A DNA stretch of 31,793 nt from Paramacrobiotus richtersi. Lineage: Eukaryota > Tardigrada > Eutardigrada > Parachela > Macrobiotidae. The translations under genes and the position numbers were made by a program. Location: NCBI GenBank assembly GCA_034698045.1, contig JAQGAU010000293.1, positions 1-31,793 on the forward strand, read 5' to 3'. A model generated the notes under the pieces. The model was not told the DNA's origin. It made no database searches and was given only the letters and a program-made list of their open reading frames with translations. Each line of letters opens with the position of its first letter. Positions within the stretch are counted from its first letter, which is position 1. Shown one piece after another: positions 12,601 to 24,600 of this stretch.

Positions 12601-15600
12601 TCACAACGGAAGCCGAGTACCGAGCGCCGGAGATCACAGCGACCACTTCGGAGTTCACCATTCCCATCAATATCGAAGAACGCACCGAGCAGGCGACCAT
12701 CAAACGGAAGCTATCCTACACGGCCGACACGTTCCAACAACCGGAGCGCCCGGCACCTCAAGGGCCAACGATAACCGAGATTCCGTTGGAGTACGCGGGA
12801 TACGAAGAGGTTGTTCGACCACAGTATCGTGTGGACTTCCCAGCGGAGGTCCACGACGTTCAGATCATGGTGGAAGAGAGAAGCATTATAGAGGTGTTTT
12901 CCACTGAAGATGACCGCTCGGAGCTTATCGATTTTGTCGTCAGCGAGATGGAAGCGAGTATCGCAGAGGATATTCTAGAGAAACTGGAAGAATTCCCGGA
13001 AGAGATTGCTGACGAGCAGGTAACCAGTACCACCACGGTGGTGACGGAAGAGACCCGGCGACCATCGGTAACAACGGAGCAAGTAAGGAGACCGTCCGTT
13101 ACAACGGTAACCGAAGAGGTTACCACAATTGTAACCGAGCAACCGACGGTAACCGAAGAAGTGACCACGGTAACGGAAGAAGAACAGCTATTTAAACTAA
13201 AGAAACCGGTGAAAGAAACGACATTCGAGGAGCAGATAACGTTGCAAAGAGAAGAAACGGCTGAAACGGTGATACGTCCAAGAAAGGATGGTGAGACAGA
13301 GAAACACGCTAAATGTGGGCTGCAGCTTTAACTACACAAACGCCAACTTGTCCGCTTCTACTAAAACCAAAATTGATCACGTGGGTTGAGGGGGTGCTTC
13401 AATGTTGCTGGCTGAAATCAGTGTATTCGTTCTCCGTGCTTTCGTGTTGGAGATACATATTCCGGGTGGTTGTAAACAGTCATCGTTCCTTCAGTTTTAT
13501 GTTTTTGGGGTTGCGGGTACACGTCAGCGTCACAATGTAAAAACACACGTTATTTATGTGGTAGCTGATGGCAGTATAACCGGCTTCGTGTTTAACCAGT
13601 TTGCTTTGCAGATGTAACAGCATCACACGATCCCCTTTTAATTCTCCTTATGTGTGCATGACCACCAACTAACCTTATGGGAACTTATGCAGTTGTGTTT
13701 ACCGTTTATTTGTGTTTTAGAAATTACGGAGGAAGCTGTCGTACAACAGGTACAGAACTTTAAATCCAGTACTGCTTCGACTTCTTTTGCATATAAGCAT
13801 TTTCCACAGATGCGTCCAAAGAAGCCACGCAAGGAAGAGGAAGGTAATTAAGATCAAACCATATATTATTATTATTAAATTATAATATAATAAAAATAAC
13901 AACTAAATCATATAAATTATTATTAAATAATAACAATTAAATTATAATTATTGTTATTACTATTAAAAAACCGTGTATGTTATTATTATTAAAATATATA
14001 TTATATAAAAAAATATTAATTAAATTATATACTAAAAATAATAATTACGCTGCATAAATTATTATTAAATAATATTGTTAAATTATTATTATTATTATTA
14101 GAAAATCGTATGCAATCAGCTGTATATGAACAAATGACTCATGTCGCTGTTGTTTAGCATTCGTCTCCGTTCCGATGGTCATTCCGACATTCGAAGAAAG
14201 TGGACCACCCGTGTTTACCGTTCCAGTTGAGAATATAGTAAGTGACCTTTAGTATAAAGCGGTTCGGAAGATGTATGATAGTGGTGTTTGCAGGAAACCG
14301 CAGAAATGGATGTTGTGAAGTTTACGGCGGAAGTTAAAGGCATTCCGCGTCCGGTAGTCACGTGGAGTGTGGATGACCATATACTGCACGAATCGCAGAC
14401 GATTGAAATAACCCATTTCCGCGACATGACCACGTTAACAATCCGGGATGTACAGGGCGACTTCACAGGTAATGCGACAGTGAAGTTAAAGGATTACACA
14501 GCGTCAACACGCTTGTTTCCATTAGCACGATATTTTTAATATTATCGAAAATTATTGTTATTGTGTTATTTAATTGTATTATTTAATTGTATTATTTAAT
14601 TATTATTTATCATGAATTTGTTTTATTCAATTTGTTATTATTTAAGTATTATTTTTTACATTTAATTGTTAATAATTTCTTGTTATTTAATTATTATTAA
14701 TTTTGCTTTGGTGTTTAGGACTGGTCACGTGCACTGCCAGTAACGAGCTGGGTATGGCCATGTCCAGCGCACAAGTAGAAATCCTCCAGTTACCCACTAC
14801 CGAAACCGAAGTAAGCATTAGCGAAACCACTATTACCGAAGATTACATCATCACTGAAGAGATGGAACTGCAAGAAGCTGTACCCACCCAGCCGACATTT
14901 GAGGAGACCGAGACCGTTACCAAACCTAAAGATACCGAAACAGCACCCGCCGTCGAGGAAATGCAAACAGATGAAACTGTTACCGAAACAGTTACAACGG
15001 TTGTAACCGAAACCTTCACGGAAGAACAAGTCCCGGAGAAATTCGTTGCGCAAGCAGTCCCGGCGATGACAGTACTGGAAACCGTTACGACTGTAATGGA
15101 ACAGCCAGTACCGGTGGAAAAGGAGGTCGAGGTCTCCACCCATGATATAACGGAAGACCGCTTGGAAGTGGTCTTACCCGATGTCGACATTATTGTCCCA
15201 GAGGACGAGGATATCGCCCAGATATCGGTAATTGAAGCCCCAACCGAGATCATTGAGGAAGTGGTCACAGAGAAACCAAAGGAAGAAGTGCCGGAGGAAA
15301 CGACCACCGAGACGTTTGAGCAGGCTCCAGTTGAGAAAGTACCAACCGAGATTCCGGAAACCGTCACCGAAACCGTGGTCGAAGAGGAAACAAAAGAAAG
15401 GCCGGTGGAGAAGCTGGAAGAAACTGTGACGGTAACTGAGACCGAGCAACTAGTGGAGACAGCCGTCCGTGAGGAAGTGCCGGAGAGGCCACTAGAAGAA
15501 GTGGTACCGAAGGAAACCGTACCAACCGAGACAACATTTGTCGAGGAAATTGTCTCCGAGAAGGTGGTGCCGGAGCAGCCGACACCATCAGAACAACCGG

Positions 15601-18600
15601 AGTTGGTCACTCACGAGCAAGGGGTCACACCCGCATTGCTATCAGAAACGGTAACGAAAGTGGAGACCGAGGAGGTCCGGAGAAGATCGGTTCCCACAGT
15701 CGAAGAACAAACAGCAACTGGAGCCGATGTACCGGATATCTCCACAGCGGAAATCGGTCCGTCGGTCACCGAGCAGGAAGCGGTTACAATTCAGGAACAA
15801 GTGGTGGAAAAAGAAGAAATCACGGAGGTGATCACTAAGAAGAAACCGAAAAAGATTGTGACTGCGGAAGAGGTCACTGAAGAGTTTGTTATGGAGAAAC
15901 CGGTAGCGAAAGCAGAAACTACTGAATTCCAAATCACGACGGAAGAAAAGGTCGAAGAAGTGATTACATTACAACCCAAACCAGAGGGACAAGTCCCAGA
16001 AGAGAAGCAGCCAGAGGAAGAGGAAGTCACCGTTACTACAGCTGATGTGACGGAAACGGTGCCCGCCTCGGTTACCGCGGAGGTTGCTGCTCCGGTTGAA
16101 ATGTTACCGTTAGAAAAAGCTGAGATTATTGCTCCAATGGAATTTGCGGATACGGTGGAAATAAAGATTGAAGCGCCGGAAGTTCCAGAAGTACCAACAC
16201 AAGAGGTCGAAGAAGTACAGATAATCCGGAAACCGAAACCGGTGGAAGAAGTTATCACATTGCAACCGAAAGTCACCGAAGAGGTCACTACTGTTACACT
16301 GGAAACGAAGACAGAGGAGGAAGTAGTCAGTGAGAGATTCGAAGTGAAACCACAGGTTGTGGAGGAAATCATTACCCTTGAGAAGAAAGTTCAACCAACT
16401 GAAGGTACGACTCAGATACTGCAGCAATATCGTCGGAATACAATTATGTAAATAATTAACTGTTGACACTAAATGCATCCCTAACAGCCGCGTTTACTAC
16501 ACGCGCTTTCGAAAATGAGGGCTTCAGAGGACGTTTGAAGTGATTTCATACTTTAGCTTCATAAACACGCTAGAAGTCATCTTTTCTGTTTCCCTTGTAT
16601 AGAAACCGCTAGGACAGAAGAAGTAACCACTGTGACCTCAGTCACCGAGGAAGTATCCACAGAAACACCGGAAATCCTGACTGTGATTGAGCGCCAAGAA
16701 GAAGAGAAACCAACGGCTGAGGCAGTCGAAGCCCGTCGTACCAGTACCGCGGTCAGCTTGGCACAACCCGAGCTCGCTCCCGAAGCACCCAAAGAAACCC
16801 CGGAGGACGTCATCGGTGAACAGCCGACTCTGGAAACCGTTACGGAAGAAATCTTACCTGAGTTGGCCCAGCCAGCCGTTCCGATTGTGCCCATTGTTAA
16901 TGAAAGTGTAAAAGTGGAAATGCCGCAAGCTCCCGAAAAGGAAGTTACGGGAGTGTCTGAAACGGTAGTGGAAGAAGTTGTCGAAGAAGAAACGGTGAAA
17001 ACGAAGAAGAAACCTAAAATAACGGAAGAGGTGCAAGAATCGGTGGTGATTAGACCGAAACCGGAGGAAGTTACGGAAGCGGAGATTACCGTATCCGACA
17101 CGGTCGAAGAGGTTGCGTTCGTTCCAACAAAACCGAAAGAACAGGTACCGGAAGCCCGTGAAGAAGTAACCGAAAAGCCAACCGTGGAAGAAATTACTCC
17201 AGTTGAAACGGAAGAAACTACAGTACGCGATGTGGAGGAAGTCTTCCAGACCGTTACTTCGGCGGCAGTGGAAACCGCGGAAACCGAAACAGTCACGGTA
17301 CCGACGCCGGAAGTCGAGGAGGTTGTACCACTCCGCGCTCCTCGAAAGAAGGAACTAATGGAAGAAACCGTGGTGACCGTTCAGCGAACGAAGGAGACGG
17401 TTGAAGAGGTCAGTGTTGAACTGCCACAAACGACCATGGAGACAGAAGAACAGGTCATCTTCCGCGCGGTGGAACGGAAACCAGAGATTCCAACGGAGAA
17501 ACCGGAAGAGACTGTCGAAACTACTACAGAGGAAATAGTCACAACAATCGTCGCACCGGAGAGGGAAAAGGAAACCGTGACTGTTGAAGAGGTTGTTGAG
17601 CACTTAACGGTGCCGAAAACGGAAACTATCGTGACCGAAGAAACCACGGTCGTGTCGGTGCCGATACCTGAAGCGAAGGAAGTCGAGAAAATTGAGGAAA
17701 TTGTCAGGGAGGAAAAGAAGCCTGAAGAGGTGGAAACTATCACGGAAGTCACAAGTGTTGAGGAACACCGGGTGCAGCCGGTGATGCCTGCCGAAACCAC
17801 CGTTACTGATGTTGTTGAGGAATTTGGTGCTGGTGTGCCTAAAACGGGTGAAATATTTGAAACCGAGACAATCGTAACAAAGGTTCCAGAAGCACCACAG
17901 GTCACGGAAATCACGGAAGAAATTACTGAAGAACAAGTGGTCATGCGAAAGAAGAAGCCGGTTGTTGTGGAAGAGGCGCCGACCGAAACCACCTTCCAAA
18001 TGCCCAGCAAAGTGGAAACAGTCGAACTGGAGATCCAGGAAACCACGGCTGAGGAAATTGTTTTTAAACCACAGAAAAAGCCGGTAGAGGAAGAAGCCGA
18101 AGTGATTGTTCCATTAGAAACCAAGAAATCGGAAGAACTAACGGAAATCACTAGTGAAACTACCGTAACCGAAGCCGAAGTGGCAGTTACCGCACCGGCC
18201 AAAACTACAGTAACGGAAATATCTGAAGAAACAGGCGTCGGCATTCCTAGTGAAACCGCTACCCTGGAAACCGAGACCATTGTTGTTCCGGTGGAGGAAA
18301 CGAAAGAGGAGGTTGTACCAGAAACTGTCGAGGTTGTAGAAGAAACTGAGACTGAAGAAGTCGTTCGGCGAAAGAAACCCCTGAAGCCACGAGAAGTTCC
18401 GGAAGAAGTGACCTTTGAGGCCCAACAAAAACCTCAGACTTCCGAATTTGAAATCACAGAAACCGTGGTAGAGGAGCAAATTTCCATGAAACCAAAGGAG
18501 AAACAGGTGGTCAAGATCGAAGAAAAGAAGCCAGAAGAAGGCTTCGAGACGAGAACCGAGAACACAGTAACCGAGGTCACCGTCGAAGAAACGAAACCGG

Positions 18601-21600
18601 AAGAAGTGACCATTGAGGAAACCGTTGAGGAAACTGGCATCGGGATTCCAACAGTCACTGAGAGTCTGGAAACGGAAGTGATCACTGTACCGGTTTCAGA
18701 AACCGTTGTCGAAGAGATAACTGAAACAACCGTTGTTGAAGTGGTGGAGGAAGCCGAAGAAGAAGCGGTTGCGATTAAAAGGAAGAAGCCGCTGAAACTT
18801 ACGGAAACACCGGCCGAAGCTGCGTTTGAGCTTCCAACGAAACCAGAGACGGTCGAGTTCGAAGTGCAACCAAGTGAAGTGGAGGAGGTATTCGCACTGA
18901 AACCAAAGCCTAAACCAGTGGAAGAAGTTGAAGCAGAAACTGTTAGACCTGTTGAAGAAAAACGACCTGAGGAAACCGTTAGACCTGTTGAAGAAAAACG
19001 ACCTGAGGAAACGGTTGAGGCTGTTACAGAAACTGTTGTCAAAGAGATTACTGTTCCCGAAAAACCAGAAGAAACGACCGAGATTGTGGAGGTTCTCGAG
19101 GAGGTCGTTACCGCGGCGCCGGTGCTCACGGAAACCGCCGAAACGGAGACCATAGTTCAGAAAGTGAAAGAGGAAGTAACTGAAGTGGAAGAAGTCCAAA
19201 AAGCAAAACTCAAGCCACGTATGAAAGTCAAAGAAGAGGAGGCGGTAACGGAGACGACGGCTCTTGTACGACCAAGAAAAGAGGAGGTAACCGAGGAAAC
19301 CACTGTAACAGAGTCCTTCGGTGTTGAGGAGCAGATAACTGTCGCCAAAAAGAAAGTGGTGAAAGAAGAAATCCAGGAAAAGACTGCGGATACTCTCGTA
19401 ACAGAAGAGACGGAAGCCCCCACGGTTACCGAGGTGACTCCAGAAGTCCCCACAGAAGAGCAAGTGCAGCCTTCGGAAGTACCGGAACAGTTACAACCAG
19501 CTGTGCCTGTCGCACCGCTTGTTTTGGATGCCACCACTGTGACCGTTCCCAAGAAGACGGAAGTAACGATCGAAGAACAGACGGCAGAAACTCAAGTGAC
19601 TGAAGTAACGGAAGCTCCAACGGTTAGTGAGGTCACTCCAGAAACAGCCGAGGTACAAGAAGCAGTGCCATCAGAAGCGCCGGAAATGCTTCAACCCGCT
19701 GTTCCGATTGTGCCAGTCGTCCATGAAGGAGAAACAGTCATCGCACCCAAAGCTCCAGAGACAATAGAAGAAATCGTTGAGATCACTGAAACTGTCGTGG
19801 AAGAAAGAGTGGAAGAAGCGGAAGAAGAAGCAGTTGCAATTAAACGAAAGAAACCCTTGAAACTAGTCGAAACGCCTGCTGAAGCCGCCTTCGAACTTCC
19901 AACGAAACCGACAACCGTCGAGTTTGAGGTGCAGCAGACCGAAGTGGAAGAAGCCTTTGCACTGAAGCCAAAGACAAAGCCTGTCGAAGAGGTTGAAGCG
20001 GAAACTGTGATTATTGAAGAAACGACTGAAGTTTCGCAGCAAACGGCAGAGACCAAAGTTACCGATATAACGGAGATTGTTACAGTCGAGGAAGTTACTC
20101 CGGAAGAGAAAGTAACAGAAACGGCACACCCATCAGAGATTCCTGAGGTACTCCAACCCGCTGTGCCCATTGTACCGATTGTTCACGAAGGCGAGACGGT
20201 CACAGCGCCAGAGTTACCAGTCTACCCGGAACAGAAAATACCCGAGCAAACTGCTGAAACGGAAACGACAGAGGGAGTTGAAACGCGGGTCGTCGAGGAT
20301 GTTCAGCCGGAGATCAGTAAGCCAGAGGTAGCGGAAACAACGGAGATACCGGAAGCGTTGCAGCCGGCAGTTCCCGTTGCACCTTTGGTGTTGGAGTCAA
20401 CAACAATTACCGCTCCAGAAAAGCCGGAGGTTGTTACAGAAGAGATTACTGAAGAGGAGAAAGTGGCGATTCGCCGAAAGAAACCGGTTATCAAGGAAGA
20501 AGAAACGCCCGAAACGGAGCTTGTGATACCCAAGCGCAAGGAGAAAGAGAGGGTTGAAGAAGCACCGGAAGAAACAGCCGAATTTAAGGTATGGACAATG
20601 GGCTAATTTTTTTTATTTAATATAATATTTACTTATTTAAGGTTATCACTGCATACCGCATAAGAGTTAGTTTATCTATGCTTCTTACAGGTTGAAAAAA
20701 CTGTTGAAACCCAGGAGGAGGAGTTCCTATTCAAACCGAAGAAGCCGGAAGCAGAACGAGACATCCTGAAACCAGAAGCGGCAACAGAAGAAACGACTAC
20801 CGTAGTAGTTAGTGAGATTACAGCTCCTGAAAAGCCCGAAGCAACCGTCCAAGAAACACATGTTGAGGAAGCTATGGTCACCGCGAAAACAACCGAAACC
20901 ACCGCTGAGGAAACATCCACAGTCGTCATGCCAGTTAAAGAAACAGTCGTCCGAGAAGAAGTAACTGAAGAGACGATTGTAGAGGAGGAAATCGAAGAGA
21001 AGCAGAAACTCAAACTGAAGCCAAAGAAACCGAAGGTAGAGGAAGAAACCCCCGTGGAAGCGGAATTTGCAGTTAAACCCCAACAGGAGAAACCAGTGGA
21101 AATCGAACTAGAGCAACCCGAAGCCGAGGCTAAGTTTGTCCGACCGAAGAAACCAGTTGTCGAGGAGGAAGTTGCGGAGATCGCGTTACCAAAGATCGAT
21201 ACCGGCAAACCGGAAGAGACAACGGAAACGTTCGTTACGACGGCCGAGGAGGAAGTGCTCGTCACCGAAACCAAAGTTGTTGATATTACGGAAACGGAAG
21301 ACCTACGAGAATCCACTGCAACTGTTGTAACGGAAGAAAAGTCTTTAAAGGTCACCGTTCCCGAGCAGGACGTCACAACCGTGCCCGAATCGGAGATCAC
21401 ACGCGTTTACGAAAAAGAGCAACCGGTATCTGAAGAGGCTACCGTAGAGACCCTTCCTGAAATGCCACTAACCAAGGTCACCGAAAAGAAGGTTGAAACG
21501 GAAGAAGCACCAGAGACCGTCGAAATTGATGTCAGCAAACTGATTGAAATGATTGAAAAGGGGGAAATTGAAGAGATACCGTTTGAGATGCCGACTGAAG

Positions 21601-24600
21601 AGACTGTTAAGCGACCGAAACCCAAGCTTAGAATGAAGGAGGAAGCACCGGAAGAAACCGCAGCAGCGGCTGTCTTTAAGAAACCTACTGATAAAACGGA
21701 AATTGAGACAGCCTTCGATGTGTCTCTTGAGAAAACTGGAGTGACTTCGGTTACCGAAGAGCATGCGGAGACCGTTGGGTTTGTTCGACTGGAACAACCA
21801 CAAAAAGAAGAAGTCATCCCAGAAACCGTGGAAGAGCTAACGGAAAAGTTTACGTTTGAGAAGAAGCCTTCGGAGACACCCGAGACTGCTGTAATAACGG
21901 AAGAAGTCACCGTAACCGATGTGGTGCATAGGAAAGAGGAAGCGAAGCCTGAAGTTTTGGAGGAAGAAGAGGTCACGAAAGCAGTAGCAGAACGAAGACC
22001 GGCGGAAATTCCCGAGACTACACTGGTTACGGAAGAAACCAAAACCTCGGAGATTGTACCAGAAAGACCTGAGGAAGCTACGCCGACCGTTACCACAGAT
22101 ATACTGGAAACAGCCGTTGCAGAGAAAGAAACGGCGGAAACGCCAGAAACAGCTCTGATGCCGGAAGACACCACAGTGACCGAAGTTGTAACCGAGAAGT
22201 TTGAAGAAACTATGACAACATCTGAAGTAGCAGAAGAAACCAAACCGACTGTGACGGAGGTAAAATCACACGAGACAACTGTGGTTAAGAAACCTCAACG
22301 GCCCAAAGATCTGGCTGTAGAATTGGAGATTCTGGAACTTCCCTCAAAAGAAGTGAAGGAAGAAGAGGAAGAAATTGTCGAGGAGATTATTACCGAGGAA
22401 GTTGTCGAAGAAAAAACAATTTCTAAGCCAAAGAAACCAGTCACAGAAGTGGTCGAAGAAGTTGTAGAAGAACAAGTTGTCTTCAAACCAAAGAAACCGG
22501 TAGCTGAGGAAGTAACCGAAGAGACTGTAGAGGAAGAAGCTGTATTCAGACCGAAGAAGCCAGTGAAAGAGGAGATTACCGAGGAAACTGTCGAAGAACA
22601 AGCGGTATTCAAGCCCAAGATACCAACCACCGAAGAAGTCATGGAAGAAACTGTTCAGGAAGAAGTGGTCTTTAAAACAAAGAAGCCCGTAACAGAAGAA
22701 ACAACGGAAGAAACAGTTGAGGAAGAAGCTGTTTTCAAGCCTAGGAAGACAGAGAAAGTGGAAGTCATCGAAGAAATCGTCGAAGAACAAGCGGTATTCA
22801 AACCAAAGAAACCGGTAACTGAGGAAACAACCGAAGAGATCATGGAGGAAGAAGCCGTCTTCAAACCTAAGAAGCCGGCGAAAGAGGAGATCATTGAAGA
22901 AACTATTGAAGAACGAGCGGTGTTCAAACCAAAGAAACCGGTAACCGAGGAAGTGACCGAAGAGATCGTCGAGGAAGAGGCCGTCTTCAAACCGAAGAAG
23001 CCAGTGAAAGAGGAAATCACCGAGGAAATTGTCGAAGAGGTAGCGGTATTCACGCCTAAAAAACCTACAGTCAAAGAAGTAACCGAAGAGACTGTAGAGG
23101 AAGAAGCTATCTTCAAACCGAAGAAGCCAGTGAAAGAGGAGATCACCGAGGAAATTGTCGAAGAACAAGCGATATTCAAACCAAAGAAGACAGTAACTGA
23201 AGAGGTTACCGAGGAAATCGTGGAAGAAGAGGCTGTGTTCAAGACGAAAAAGCCGACTCGGGAAGACGTCACCGAGGAAGTTATTGAAGAACAAGCGGTC
23301 TTCTGGCCAAAGAAACCTATCGCTGAGGAAGTAACCGAGGAGCTCGTCGAAGAAGAAGCTATCTTTAAACCCAGAAAGCCGGTGACAGAAGAGGTAACGG
23401 AAGAAGTTACTGAAGAACAAGTGATTTTCAAACCCAAGAAGCCCGTGACTGAAGAAGTTATCGAAGAGACTGTGGAAGAGGAAGCAGTTTTTAAACCAAA
23501 GAGACCGGTAAAAGAGGAAGTCCCCGAAGAGGTTGTGGAAGAACAAGCAGTTTTCAAACGAAAGAAGCCAGTCGTGGAAGAAGTTATTGAAGAGATCACT
23601 GAAGAAAAAGCGACTTTCCATGCCAAAAAGCCGACCAAAACCGAAGTCGAAGAAGTTACCGAAGAGGCGGAAGTAACCTTCAGAAGAGAGGAAACCCAAG
23701 AGGAAGCTGAGGAAGCCGTATTCCGGCCAACGAAGCCAAAGAAAGAAGAAGTCATAGAGGAGACGGTCACAACGGTCGAAACCATGAGAAAGCCGGTTGA
23801 AACAGAGGAAACTGTATCTACATTCGAAGTCACGGAAACAGTCCAACCAGAGATCGAAGAAGCCAAGCCTGAAACAAGACTTGTGGAAGTTCCAGAACGA
23901 CCTCTGATTACAGAAGAGCAACCGGTCGAAACTGAAGGTGTGATTGAAGAAGTGACTAAAGAAAAAGCGGAGACTGGCGTATCAGAAACCAGAACCGTCG
24001 TCACTGAAGAAATAACTGAAGAAGAACAAACTGTTGTGGAGGAAACGAAAGTTCCCTCTCAGGAAACTGTCACCGAGACCGAGACTGCTGAGCTGTCTCA
24101 ACCGGTCACGGAAGAGAAGCTGCCAGAAAAACCGTCCGAAACAGTGACTCAGGTATCGGAAGAAGTACCGGAAGAAACCGTGAAGTTACCACAGAAACCG
24201 TCCGAGGAAGTTGTAGAAGAACAGAAACTGGCACTCAAGAAAAAGAAGCCGGTAGTTACCGAAGAAGCGCCAGAAGCTGTTTTGGAACTTCGTAAAAAGC
24301 CTGAAGAAGCCGTCCCTGAGGTTGTTGAAGAAGCAGCTATCAGTTTCGCAAAGAAGCCCAAACCGGAGAAGGCACAACCCGAAAAAGAAGTCGAAGAGCA
24401 ACTACTACTGACTACACCGAAGAAGCCAGCACCAGAAGTCTCCGTTAGTGTCGAAGCACCAATTGAACTGGATTCGCAGGCACCCGAAGAAGAAGAGATG
24501 GAGTATGAACATGAAGAAGACAGCTTGGCCGAGATAGAGGACAACATTTGGGAAACTACATCCACCGCTGAAGACATGCGTCGCGTATCCCAAGACACAC

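Larger units (their letters stand above)
14205..14786 (+). other. Ig (I-set) domain A, isolated within the spring
   Basis: Encoded over exons 5, 6 and 7. Visible landmarks are PPVFTVP (A strand), VKFTAEVKGIPRPVVTW (B-C strands with the core Trp at about 14366), TTLTIRDVQGDFTG (E-F turn) and LVTCTASNELG (F strand with Cys at 14730-14732 and the usual ASNELG ending). The B-strand Cys is replaced by Phe, so the canonical disulphide is absent, which is common in cytosolic sarcomeric Ig domains. About 90-95 residues, the normal size. Confidence 0.85.
17811..19013 (+). repeat. Three ~135-aa 'GIP' modules in exon 8
   Basis: Each module starts near EE-[FT]-G-[AVI]-G-[VI]-P, with the first Gly at 17826, 18234 and 18636, so spacing is 408 and 402 bp. 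LETE-x-I-x-VPV, a basic [RK]-KKP cluster, an AAFELP-like hydrophobic segment and a KPK-x-KPVEE end follow in the same order. Identity is moderate, so these are older than the 21-aa array of exon 9. Confidence 0.75.
16863..20400 (+). repeat. Five dispersed LQPAVP motifs in exon 8
   Basis: A hydrophobic L-[AQ]-(Q)PAVP-[IV]-x-P-[ILV]-V core occurs at about 16863, 19491, 19689, 20151 and 20358. The last four are close together and usually preceded by PSE-[VAI]-PE and followed by a short acidic or Thr-rich turn. The motif is unusually apolar for this protein. Confidence 0.8.

Noticed and set aside
13291..13331. Stop at 13329-13331 as the true end of the protein after exon 3
   Set aside because: A strong donor gtgaga lies at 13291. 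The last codons before the stop contain Cys, and an in-phase Ig domain and further spring follow, so this is one continuing gene.
13313..13617. Small forward open frames in intron 3
   Set aside because: Hydrophobic, Cys-containing translation unlike the gene product. Joining exon 3 directly to 13721 continues the frame cleanly.
13860..14105. Transposon remnant in intron 4
   Set aside because: Only AT-rich simple sequence is visible; no terminal repeats, target-site duplication or coding remnant.
14703..14718. Translation start at the beginning of the open frame containing exon 7
   Set aside because: The frame begins in intron 6. The Ig fold requires exon 7 to be joined to exon 6 (GDFTG then LVTC).
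16611..16612. Alternative acceptor AG ten bases downstream of the chosen one in intron 7
   Set aside because: With a phase-1 donor it would shift the frame into an early stop; the AG at 16601-16602 keeps the frame.
22416..23675. CRISPR-like array because of regular 63-bp units
   Set aside because: The units are coding, in frame, contiguous and diverge by codon-position pattern; there are no spacers and the context is an animal exon.
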